Source: CAYUNT01 sp964446285 (GTDB lineage: Bacteria; Sumerlaeota; Sumerlaeia; SLMS01; CAYUNT01). From it: a stretch of 6,084 bases of DNA. The position numbers and the translations under genes are program-made. The stretch is from NCBI GenBank assembly GCA_964446285.1, contig CAYUNT010000240.1:1-6084 (forward strand), in the 5' to 3' direction. Within the stretch, counting starts at the first letter, position 1. Each line of letters starts with the position of its first letter. The notes beneath the pieces were generated by a model. The model searched no databases, was not told the DNA's origin, and worked only from the letters and a program-made list of their open reading frames with translations. This document shows, in pieces, positions 1 to 5,597 of this stretch.

Positions 1-49
1 CCCAACCCCCAACTCCCAACCCACAAACCCCAACTCACAACTCCCCTGT
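1..49. repeat. C-rich heptanucleotide tandem repeat (CCCAACT-like)
   Basis: Seven consecutive 7-base units can be laid end to end from base 1: CCCAACC, CCCAACT, CCCAACC, CACAAAC, CCCAACT, CACAACT and a degenerate CCCCTGT. C-runs of three or more fall at 1-3, 6-10, 15-17, 20-22, 28-31 and 43-46, so the minus strand carries closely spaced G-tracts able in principle to form a G-quadruplex. The array touches the window edge and may continue upstream. Heptanucleotide arrays of this style are known as dispersed short tandem repeats in some bacteria such as filamentous cyanobacteria; relatedness to those is not claimed. The period is seen directly; any function is unknown. Confidence 0.75.
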
Positions 50-170
50 CCCATTCCTCTCTCGAAAAAAAATCGGGCAATCGCATGTAATGTTTTCCCG
101 GTTTGCCGATACTAGAGGGAGGAAAGCCTTTTGTGGGCTGAGTTCACCTGAAACTGCAAAGGATTAACCC

Positions 171-1238
171 ATGTCATTCACCTTCTCGTCATCCCCCAAA
201 CCAGGGCTTCGCCATTCGCCGCGGTTTGCCACCGTCGTTTTGGCCGCTCTGGCGATTTTGTCCATCGCCCATCGCCCCGCGCTGGCGGCGGAAAATCCCC
301 TCGCCATGGCCGCCGCCGATGCCGAATTCCTCGTCTCAATCAACGTGCGCCAGGTTGCCGATTCGCCCATCACGGATAAAATCCTTCAGGATCAAAAGGG
401 GGGCCAGATCAAGGCCGGCATCCAGGTGATTCAAAACCTGACGGGCGTGGACCTGTTCAAAGACCTGGATCGGATATGCCTTTGGGGGCGAATTGATGAC
501 AACGATTCTGTGGCAATCGCGGTTCAGGGACGCTTCAGCGCGGAAAAGATCATTCCGCTGCTCAAATTGAATCCGGAATACAAGACGTCCGAGATCAAAG
601 GAATCACGATCCACGAGTGGTTCGACAAAGGCGAAAAGCGCATGAAATACGGCGCGTTTCTGAGCGACGGCCTTGTGATGCTCGTCAACAAGCGCGAGCG
701 CCTGGAAAACGCCATTGAACTTCGCGCCGGGGCGGGCGCTGCCAGCGGATTCCTCGCTTCGCCCAACGCCAAACTCATTCCCGCCAACTCTGATCAGCTG
801 GCTGCGTGGCTTTTTATCATGCGTCCAAACCGGGCGCTTCCCAACGGCAAAATGAAAGACACGCTTCAGGCCGAATCGGCGCTTGTGACGGCCACTCTTG
901 AGCCAGAAGCTATTTCCCTCCAGGCGCGAATCGACGTTGCCAGCGACGAGGCCGCTCAGGAATGGCTGAATCTGTTGCAGGGCGTGGCAGCCATTGGCCG
1001 CCTTCAGCATGACAACGCTTTGGTCCAGCGTCTTGCCGCGGGCGCACGGGTCTCTCGCGTTGAGGGCAGTAAATCTGTTGCCTTCGGGTTGAAAGTTCCC
1101 ACCCAGGACGTTATGGAAATCATACAGAAGGACAAGGCCAAAGCCGCAGCGGCCCCGGATGCGCCCTCTGCGCCTTCTGATCCTTCCGCTCCGGCGGCTC
1201 CTCCCGCTCCTCCCGCGCCACGCGTAAAAAAGAAATGA
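171..1238 (+). CDS. Exported protein of unknown function with Ala/Pro/Ser-rich C-terminal tail
   Basis: This 355-residue protein is predicted to be exported. It has a basic N-terminus (K10, R14, R18), a hydrophobic stretch at about residues 19-33 and a signal peptidase I site of ALA|AE type near residues 39-40. The mature part opens with a segment of the form P-L-A-M-A-A-A-D-A-E-F-L-V-S-I-N, which resembles exported proteins of the DUF3352-like kind common in planctomycetes and allies; that is a recollection of style, not a database match. No catalytic motif is visible. Residues 322-355 are almost only Ala, Pro, Ser and Asp and end in three lysines, which suggests an unstructured tether or wall-associating tail. 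The start is supported by AAAGGA at 158-163, seven bases before the ATG. Its stop codon overlaps the start of the sigma factor gene, so the two are probably co-transcribed and translationally coupled. It may be the envelope partner or sensor of that sigma/anti-sigma pair, which is inference from position only. Confidence 0.8.
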   Translation: MSFTFSSSPKPGLRHSPRFATVVLAALAILSIAHRPALAAENPLAMAAADAEFLVSINVRQVADSPITDKILQDQKGGQIKAGIQVIQNLTGVDLFKDLDRICLWGRIDDNDSVAIAVQGRFSAEKIIPLLKLNPEYKTSEIKGITIHEWFDKGEKRMKYGAFLSDGLVMLVNKRERLENAIELRAGAGAASGFLASPNAKLIPANSDQLAAWLFIMRPNRALPNGKMKDTLQAESALVTATLEPEAISLQARIDVASDEAAQEWLNLLQGVAAIGRLQHDNALVQRLAAGARVSRVEGSKSVAFGLKVPTQDVMEIIQKDKAKAAAAPDAPSAPSDPSAPAAPPAPPAPRVKKK

Positions 1239-2071
1239 CCGATTCCGCAGCCTCCGCGCCCGATGCGTTTTTCCTCTGGCCGGCCGTGAAAAGGCAGGCG
1301 TCCGGACCCATCCATGCGTCCGCAACCGCTGAGGGCGCCTTCTCTTCTCAATCTGCCGCCAGCCTCAGGCCCGAACCCGTCCGCCACGTCGCGGGCGAGT
1401 TCGGGCCTCCTGGCAATCACGAGACGGCGGAAAATTGCGCAAATCGAGTGGATGCCGCCAAATTGGACGCAAATATCGCTAAAGATAAAGACAATTTGGC
1501 GGAGGAGAACCTTCCTGACGCTGAATTGGTGGCGCGGTGTTTGAATGGACATCGGGACGCTTTTGGAGTGCTGCTTGCCCGCTATGAGAATGCGGTGTTC
1601 CGCTTGGCTTGGCGTATCTTGCGCGCGCGCGAGGATGCCGAAGACGCCGCCCAGGAGGCGTTCTTGCGCGCCTGGCGCTCGCTTGGGCATTTTGACCCAG
1701 CTCGCGGAACCTTCCGCGCATGGCTGTTGAAAATAGCGCTCAACGCCGCCTTGACCGAATCCGCGCGCCGCCGCGAACACGCCGAGGAAATCCAGGCGGG
1801 CGGCAGCGACGCTATCGAGGCAATTCCGGATGACCCAGCGCGTTCTCCGCAGGCGCAGGCCATTCGCAAGCAGTGGCTGATCGCCATCGAACGGCTGGCC
1901 GCGCAACTTCCCCCCGAAAGCGCGGCGCTCTTTCACCTTCGCTATGGCGAAAACCTGCCCGTCGCGGAAATAGCCAAAATCCTCGACCGCGCGCCAGGCA
2001 CAGTTGCCGTGGCGCTCCATCGTCTGCGCAAGCGGTTGCGCCAGACAGTCCTCTGGAATTCGAAGGACTAA
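1235..2071 (+). CDS. ECF-type RNA polymerase sigma factor (sigma-70 family)
   Basis: It directs RNA polymerase to a dedicated promoter set. Only regions 2 and 4 are present, as in ECF sigma factors. Region 2 covers about residues 108-180, with the hallmark D134-A-E-D137-A-A-Q-E-A-F-L-R-A-W147 helix and the following G-T-F-R-A-W-L segment (158-164). Region 4 covers about residues 219-270: L-P-P-E-S-A-A-L-F then a helix-turn-helix V243-A-E-I-A-K-I-L and a T256-V-A-V-A-L-H-R-L-R-K-R-L recognition helix. The core begins near residue 92 (N-L-P-D-A-E-L-V-A-R-C-L), so about 90 residues precede it when the ATG at 1235 is used. That ATG overlaps the upstream stop (ATGA) but has no clear Shine-Dalgarno site. 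Alternative in-frame starts are GTG at 1448 and TTG at 1496. The stop is followed five bases later by the anti-sigma gene. The family call is very secure; the ECF subgroup and the true start are not. Confidence 0.93.
   Translation: MTDSAASAPDAFFLWPAVKRQASGPIHASATAEGAFSSQSAASLRPEPVRHVAGEFGPPGNHETAENCANRVDAAKLDANIAKDKDNLAEENLPDAELVARCLNGHRDAFGVLLARYENAVFRLAWRILRAREDAEDAAQEAFLRAWRSLGHFDPARGTFRAWLLKIALNAALTESARRREHAEEIQAGGSDAIEAIPDDPARSPQAQAIRKQWLIAIERLAAQLPPESAALFHLRYGENLPVAEIAKILDRAPGTVAVALHRLRKRLRQTVLWNSKD
2063..2067 (+). promoter_or_regulatory. Ribosome binding site deciding the anti-sigma start
   Basis: AAGGA lies nine bases before the ATG at 2077, inside the last codons of the sigma gene. 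The reading frame of the anti-sigma gene stays open upstream to an ATG at 1873, which would overlap the sigma gene by about 200 bases. This site and the Cys/His motif placed just after M(2077) show that 2077 is the real start. Confidence 0.7.
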
Positions 2072-2076
2072 ATCCG

Positions 2077-2937
2077 ATGAATACTTGTCCCGAAACCCGG
2101 CAAAGCCTGGAATGCGCCCTTGAGCGTGGAGAAAACACCCCGCCCCCGGAGACGGCCGCTCACCTGGAGCGCTGTCCGCGTTGCAGAGCGTGGTGGGAAC
2201 AGGGTCTGCGTTTCGAGGAAACGCTGCGCCGGGCGGCGGAGCGCGCCCCCGCGATTTCCGATGCGGCCCATACGCGAATCGCAGCCGCGCTTGAACGCGA
2301 ACCAATTCCAGCGCCCGCCTCGGATAAGCCGCGCGACATACCGCAGCCTGGCCGGCGACGGGCAGGGGTGCGCGCGCCCGTCCCTATTAGGGGGCGATGG
2401 ATCACGCTGGCGGCGGCGGCGCTGGTGATTTTAGCGGTTGCGGGCGTGGCTTTTTTCCGCGCTAACTCCGCCAACGAGTGGCATCCGCGAAAAAACGCGA
2501 GTGCGGAGCCTCGCGATCCCAAGATCGACGCGGTCGCGCGCGCGGGCGAATTTTCGCTTCCCGACGTTTCTCTGCCCTCGGTTTCTTTCCCGTCGGCTTC
2601 TGCGCCCGAGATCGCCCTGTCGGAATTCTCAAGGCGCGCGCTTTCCCTGCCGGCCATTGCCATTCCTGAGGTTTCCGTGCCGGTGCCTGCGATGTCCGCA
2701 TCGCTTGGCGCCCTCGTCCGCCCGCCGCGCATGATGGCTTCGGCGCAAACCGATCTCGAATGGCTTGCGAAGGCATTCGTTTCGCAGACGGAAAGCGCCA
2801 TGCGAGCCGTGGGCGCCGCGCCCGCAGGGGATATGCCTAATTTCCCCGCGCAAGGCCTTTTGGGACACCCTTTGCAGTCCCCTCACTTTTCGCAGCCGCC
2901 CGCGGATTTATCCCCTGCGGCCACACCGCGGGTTTGA
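2077..2937 (+). CDS. Zinc-finger (ZAS-type) transmembrane anti-sigma factor
   Basis: This 286-residue protein probably holds the preceding sigma factor inactive at the inner membrane. The cytoplasmic N-terminus carries the zinc-binding anti-sigma signature H29-x3-C33-x2-C36, with C4 placed 25 residues before H29 as a likely further ligand. An Arg/Ala/Pro-rich linker follows, then one membrane span at about residues 109-127 (I-T-L-A-A-A-A-L-V-I-L-A-V-A-G-V-A-F-F) flanked by Arg on the cytoplasmic side. The outer part (about 128-286) has no domain I recognise. Its residues 161-205 are nine five-residue units of the form hydrophobic-Pro-x-[V/I/A]-[S/A], and the rest is Pro/Ala/Ser-rich. It starts five bases after the sigma stop with its own Shine-Dalgarno site, the usual sigma then anti-sigma order. 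Cognate pairing is inferred from position. The outer region could sense an envelope ligand or protein, or be the substrate for regulated proteolysis. Confidence 0.87.
   Translation: MNTCPETRQSLECALERGENTPPPETAAHLERCPRCRAWWEQGLRFEETLRRAAERAPAISDAAHTRIAAALEREPIPAPASDKPRDIPQPGRRRAGVRAPVPIRGRWITLAAAALVILAVAGVAFFRANSANEWHPRKNASAEPRDPKIDAVARAGEFSLPDVSLPSVSFPSASAPEIALSEFSRRALSLPAIAIPEVSVPVPAMSASLGALVRPPRMMASAQTDLEWLAKAFVSQTESAMRAVGAAPAGDMPNFPAQGLLGHPLQSPHFSQPPADLSPAATPRV
2557..2691 (+). repeat. 15-bp-period coding repeat (nine pentapeptide units) in the anti-sigma outer domain
   Basis: Read in frame from 2557, the codons give LPDVS, LPSVS, FPSAS, APEIA, LSEFS, RRALS, LPAIA, IPEVS and VPVPA. Seven of nine units have Pro at position 2, and position 5 is always Ser or Ala. 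The units differ at DNA level, so the repeat is old or kept at protein level and is not a recent slippage product. Pro every fifth residue beside hydrophobic residues fits an extended or beta-like stalk. Confidence 0.8.
2914..2935 (+). terminator. Weak hairpin at the 3' end of the anti-sigma gene
   Basis: CCTGCGG (2914-2920) can pair with CCGCGGG (2926-2932) around the 5-base loop CCACA, with one G-U pair, followed by only three T residues and overlapping the stop codon. The stem is seen directly. The poor T-tract makes termination doubtful, but it is the only hairpin near the end of the sigma/anti-sigma unit that I found. Confidence 0.25.
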
Positions 2938-3016
2938 TACTGCATGTCGCGGCCTCACCTTGGGACTTCAAAGAGACCCGGAAAGATAAATGATAGCGCT
3001 TTCAAGCCATTTGTGG

Positions 3017-3045
3017 TTGACATCCTGGGCCGAGAGATTGATCCT
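3017..3045 (+). promoter_or_regulatory. Possible sigma-70-like promoter before the exported-protein gene
   Basis: A perfect TTGACA (3017-3022) is followed after 17 bases by GATCCT (3040-3045), which keeps the important A2 and T6 of a -10 box but is otherwise poor. It would start RNA near 3052 and give a leader of about 160 bases before the ATG at 3212. The -35 match is striking in this sequence but could be chance. A start at 3052 would also remove most of the left arm of the outer stem proposed at 3043-3134, so the two proposals partly conflict. Confidence 0.25.
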
Positions 3046-3134
3046 CTACTTAAGATGGCGGGGTAGTTTGTCTTTTTGCTCCGCGCAAAAGGGCGAAGAA
3101 TCTACCTGCTTGGGGGATTATAAGTATAAGGAGG
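3043..3134 (+). promoter_or_regulatory. Long imperfect hairpin in the leader of the exported-protein gene
   Basis: Nested complementary arms can be seen. The outer stem is CCTC (3043-3046) with GAGG (3131-3134) and TACTTA (3047-3052) with TAAGTA (3121-3126). The middle stem is GGTAG (3062-3066) with CTACC (3102-3106). The inner stem is CTTTTTGC (3072-3079) with GCAAAAGG (3085-3092), containing one G-U pair and a 5-base loop. All arms nest in one rod with purine-rich internal loops. The right outer arm contains AAGGAGG (3128-3134), a strong Shine-Dalgarno-like sequence with no suitably spaced ATG. It matches no riboswitch class I can name. Pairing was found by eye and no energy was calculated. 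Confidence 0.4.
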
Positions 3135-3167
3135 TTTGCGACCGAAGCTTTTTCATTTTTTTACAAT

Positions 3168-3191
3168 GCCGCTTTTATGCGGCCAATTTTT
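3168..3191 (+). terminator. Terminator-like hairpin just upstream of the exported-protein gene
   Basis: GCCGC (3168-3172) pairs with GCGGC (3179-3183) around the 6-base loop TTTTAT, then CAA and a run of five T (3187-3191). This has the layout of a short intrinsic terminator or attenuator. It ends only five bases before the AAAGGAG ribosome binding site (3196-3202) of the ATG at 3212, so it lies in that gene's leader. It may simply end leakage from the anti-sigma unit, or act with the upstream hairpin as a leader control. Confidence 0.4.
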
Positions 3192-3211
3192 AGAAAAAGG
3201 AGTTCTGGGTT

Positions 3212-4000
3212 ATGAAGAAGCAATTGCTATTATCAATGCTTCTGCTTTCTATGATCGCAGTATCAGGCTATGCAGCAACAATTCCGTTCTATGATGCATT
3301 CGGCGCCAGCGGCCCCGCCGCCGATTGGGAGACCGATTCTGTTGGAACCGCGTTTGCCGGAAACGGCACGCTCACCACGACCGCTGCCGAAGCCGACTGG
3401 CGCGGCGTAACTGTCACCCCGCCCGCTGGCGGAGATGGCTACATGGGCAAACTCGCATTTGCCGCATCCGGCTATGCAACCTCTTGGCGTGTTCTTGGCG
3501 CAGGCACGGAGAAAAACTACACGCTGCGCTGCAAAATGTTCGTTCCGGTTATCGACACAGTTGCTGAACCGGACGACTACCTGTATCAGCAACTCATTTT
3601 CGCATCGAATACAAGTGGCTACGGCCGTATGCATTTCCAACTCAATCTGAAAAACGCGGATTTGGGGCTTACTGCTCCCCGCATCCGAATTCAGGTCAGC
3701 CACAGTGGCGCCCTTGTCACGAAACTCGCTCTGTATTCCCCCACGAATTTCACGGTGGAAGAGCGCTGGTGGGATGTCATGCTCGTTGTGAACAACACAG
3801 GGGGCACGGCTGAACTGTTCCTGGACGGCGTTTCGAAGGGCGTTGCCACAATCGCCGAAACCGCTTTTGCTGACGGTGGCAAGTTCGGGATTGCCGAATA
3901 TGTCGATGGCGACTGCGCCGGCGTGGCCCGCTCGGCCTATTTCGATCAATTCCGCGCCAGCGACAACGCTTCGGTGCAGGATTGGACCTCGTTTGAATGA
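3212..4000 (+). CDS. Exported protein of unknown function, possibly a LamG/concanavalin-like beta-sandwich
   Basis: This 262-residue protein has a textbook signal peptide: M-K-K, a leucine-rich core at about residues 5-18 and a site GYA|AT after residue 21. The mature part begins with the pattern F-Y-D-A-F then D-W-E-T-D and G-N-G-T-L, and ends with A-Y-F-D-Q-F-R-A-S. Together with many alternating hydrophobic strands, that is how small extracellular concanavalin-like (LamG superfamily) domains often begin and end. This fold call is inference and no catalytic motif is visible. There is no membrane anchor or sorting signal after the signal peptide, so it is probably periplasmic or secreted. 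The start is firm: AAAGGAG at 3196-3202, nine bases before the ATG. The first 90 or so bases are visibly richer in A/T than the rest, as in many well-expressed exported genes. Its stop overlaps the start of the parvulin gene, and a terminator-like hairpin lies 39 bases after the stop, so most transcripts may carry this gene alone. Confidence 0.8.
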   Translation: MKKQLLLSMLLLSMIAVSGYAATIPFYDAFGASGPAADWETDSVGTAFAGNGTLTTTAAEADWRGVTVTPPAGGDGYMGKLAFAASGYATSWRVLGAGTEKNYTLRCKMFVPVIDTVAEPDDYLYQQLIFASNTSGYGRMHFQLNLKNADLGLTAPRIRIQVSHSGALVTKLALYSPTNFTVEERWWDVMLVVNNTGGTAELFLDGVSKGVATIAETAFADGGKFGIAEYVDGDCAGVARSAYFDQFRASDNASVQDWTSFE

Positions 4001-5553
4001 GCGCCTGCTCACTTCAGCGAACCATGCGTATGTTTCTTGCGGCCGGCATCCTCGCGATGCCGGCCGCTTTTGTCATTTGCGCTCCGCTGAGTTGCGCGGC
4101 GGAGCCACAGCCGCATGGCCTGGCGCCAAACAAATGCAATGCGCCAGAATTGGCCGGTTCCCAAGCGTCGGACTGCTTGTCCACCCCTATTCTCGAACGC
4201 ATTCTCGCCGCGCCCTGGAATGAACGAAGAATAGCTGATTATACGGATGCCTCGCTGGACCATTCAGCGCAACTGCGCGCCGCGCGCGAGGATACGGAAT
4301 TCGACGCCTGGCTGGCTGCGCGCGCCCGCAGGGAAGGCATCAAACAAGTTGAGAGCGCGCAGACTCCATTTGTTCAGCGCCGCAACGAACTGGAACGCGA
4401 GGTGGCCCTGCGCAGGCTCGCCGCCCGCCAGCATCCTTCTCCCGAGGAAATTGCGCAGGCTGCCAAGGAGCGCCGTTGGGCCGATCCGATTCCGGAAGCA
4501 TGGGAGGTCCAGTATATTTTCATCGATTCCTCGAAAGCGAAAAACCCCGCGGAACAAGAGGCCGCCAAAAAGCGAGCCGATCAAGTTTTTGCCCAGCTCA
4601 CTCCCGAGAATTTTGCTGATATGGCCCGTCTGTGGAGCGACGCGCCCAGCAGCGCCGAGGGCGGAGTGCTTGGATCATTGACGCTCGATGGCTATGGCCC
4701 GACTTTTTCGGCGCAGATTAAGCAGACGCCTCCAGGGACTATCGGAGGGCCGTATCCCACAAAATCGGGATGGAATATCTTCTATGTCCGTTCGCACCGT
4801 GCCACCCAGTCCAAGCCGATTTCCAAGGCAGATTGGCCTTCGATGACGGCGGAAATCGCCGCATCCCGCCTGATAAATGAGGCCGCGTCCAATCCCCATG
4901 ACTGGCGCTCGCTTTTGGATTCGCTGGGAGCAACCACGGATACGCTCATCCTGAGCGAACTCGCTGCGTTCGAGAATTACCTGCTTGCCAAGGAATACAT
5001 TTCCACCCATGTTGCGAGCCTTGTTCCTTCCGAATCTGATTTGCGGGCTTTTCACAATCAATATGCGGATTCGTTTCAACGTCCGATTTTCCGCCATGCG
5101 CGGGAAATCCTTGTAACGGCGCCCGGCTGGCCTTTCGAGAACACGCGTGAAGGATGGATGCGCCGCTTTGCGGTGCGCAACCACGCGCGAGAGGTTCGCG
5201 AGCGCATTCTGAAAGGCGAGGATTTTTCCAAAGTGGCGCGCGAGGTCTCCGCGGCGGATTCCGCCACTTCGGGGGGCGATCTTGGCTGGGTGCCCAAGCC
5301 AAGCGGTTACTTGATCGACACGGCGCTGGATGCCCTGAAACCGGGCGAAGTCAGCCCGCCGCTCATGGTGGAAAAAGGATTCTGGCTCCTGCAATTGGTG
5401 GCAACGAAGCCGCGTGAGCCAAAATCCTTTGAGGAGGCGCGCAGCGAAGTGGAACAGGCTTGGCGCGTCCGCAATGCGCGCGAAATGCGCGCCCGCTTGC
5501 TGGATGAATTCCGTCAGCGGCAGACGGCCCCGGGCAAATCTTCGAATAATTAG
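3997..5553 (+). CDS. Exported tandem-parvulin foldase/chaperone (SurA/PrsA-like peptidyl-prolyl isomerase family)
   Basis: This 518-residue protein would help exported proteins fold in the periplasm. A signal peptide spans about residues 10-35 (M10-R-M-F-L-A-A-G-I-L-A-M then SCAA|EP); there is no proper lipobox. A charged helical region at about 60-165 resembles the SurA N-terminal domain. Parvulin domain 1 is at about 169-268 and includes F-A-D-M-A-R-L-W-S and G-G-V-L-G. A second helical linker at about 290-362 follows, then parvulin domain 2 at about 366-470 with F-S-K-V-A-R-E-V-S, G-G-D-L-G-W and L-K-P-G-E-V-S-P-P. The usual domain histidines are replaced: Y173 and N260 in the first, E370 and W463 in the second. 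Each parvulin is preceded by a similar P-S-x-E-containing helix, suggesting an internal duplication. The ATG at 3997 overlaps the previous stop (ATGA); ATG 4024 or 4030 could also serve, and none has a good Shine-Dalgarno site. An unusual hairpin lies inside the signal-peptide codons. The preceding exported protein is a plausible client. Confidence 0.9.
   Translation: MSACSLQRTMRMFLAAGILAMPAAFVICAPLSCAAEPQPHGLAPNKCNAPELAGSQASDCLSTPILERILAAPWNERRIADYTDASLDHSAQLRAAREDTEFDAWLAARARREGIKQVESAQTPFVQRRNELEREVALRRLAARQHPSPEEIAQAAKERRWADPIPEAWEVQYIFIDSSKAKNPAEQEAAKKRADQVFAQLTPENFADMARLWSDAPSSAEGGVLGSLTLDGYGPTFSAQIKQTPPGTIGGPYPTKSGWNIFYVRSHRATQSKPISKADWPSMTAEIAASRLINEAASNPHDWRSLLDSLGATTDTLILSELAAFENYLLAKEYISTHVASLVPSESDLRAFHNQYADSFQRPIFRHAREILVTAPGWPFENTREGWMRRFAVRNHAREVRERILKGEDFSKVAREVSAADSATSGGDLGWVPKPSGYLIDTALDALKPGEVSPPLMVEKGFWLLQLVATKPREPKSFEEARSEVEQAWRVRNAREMRARLLDEFRQRQTAPGKSSNN
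4039..4073 (+). terminator. Strong terminator-like hairpin inside signal-peptide codons
   Basis: GCGGCCGGCAT (4039-4049) is perfectly complementary to ATGCCGGCCGC (4057-4067). C4050-G4056 can add a twelfth pair, leaving the loop CTCGC, and TTTTGT (4068-4073) follows at once. This is the classic shape of a Rho-independent terminator, placed 39 bases after the stop of the exported-protein gene. It is also translated, as A-A-G-I-L-A-M-P-A-A in the signal peptide of the parvulin protein. Shape and place suggest partial termination or a fold affecting translation start; this has not been measured. Confidence 0.6.
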
Positions 5554-5597
5554 CGGGCGGCCAGGTTATCCCCAGGGCTGCACAGGGCAAATCGACC

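Noticed and set aside
85..113. Promoter for the first gene around GATACT (108-113)
   Set aside because: The hexamer 17 bases upstream (ATGTAA) does not resemble a -35 box, and no other convincing pair was found in 50-170.
336..1325. Long minus-strand open frame opposite the first exported protein
   Set aside because: Its residues are the mirror of the plus-strand codon bias, with an Arg-rich start opposite the Pro/Ala tail; the plus-strand reading has a signal peptide, a ribosome binding site and operon context.
1873..2076. Longer anti-sigma protein starting at ATG 1873
   Set aside because: It would overlap the conserved region 4 of the sigma factor in another frame, and the added 68 residues are Arg/Pro/Ser-rich shadow sequence. 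The ATG at 2077 has a good ribosome binding site and leads straight into the Cys/His motif.
1004..2305. Long minus-strand open frame opposite the sigma factor
   Set aside because: It is antisense to a firmly identified gene, compositionally an Arg/Gly/Ala-rich shadow, and has no domain resemblance.
2990..3193. Open frame of 67 codons in the leader before the exported-protein gene
   Set aside because: It is rich in Trp, Cys, Phe and Ser with no recognisable pattern, runs through the hairpin and terminator-like stem, and has only a weak ribosome binding site; it looks like chance in an A/T-richer spacer.
3263..4012. Minus-strand open frame opposite the 262-residue exported protein
   Set aside because: The plus-strand frame has a textbook signal peptide and a strong ribosome binding site; the antisense frame has neither and no recognisable motif.
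4075..4101. Lipoprotein signal in the parvulin protein (P-L-S-C at residues 30-33)
   Set aside because: Pro at the -3 position does not fit a lipobox; a signal peptidase I cut after A35 (SCAA|EP) is more likely.
5564..5590. TTATCCCCAG resembling a DnaA box or origin element
   Set aside because: It is a single site with a mismatch to TTATNCACA, in a 44-base spacer between co-directional genes, with no cluster of boxes and no A/T-rich unwinding region.
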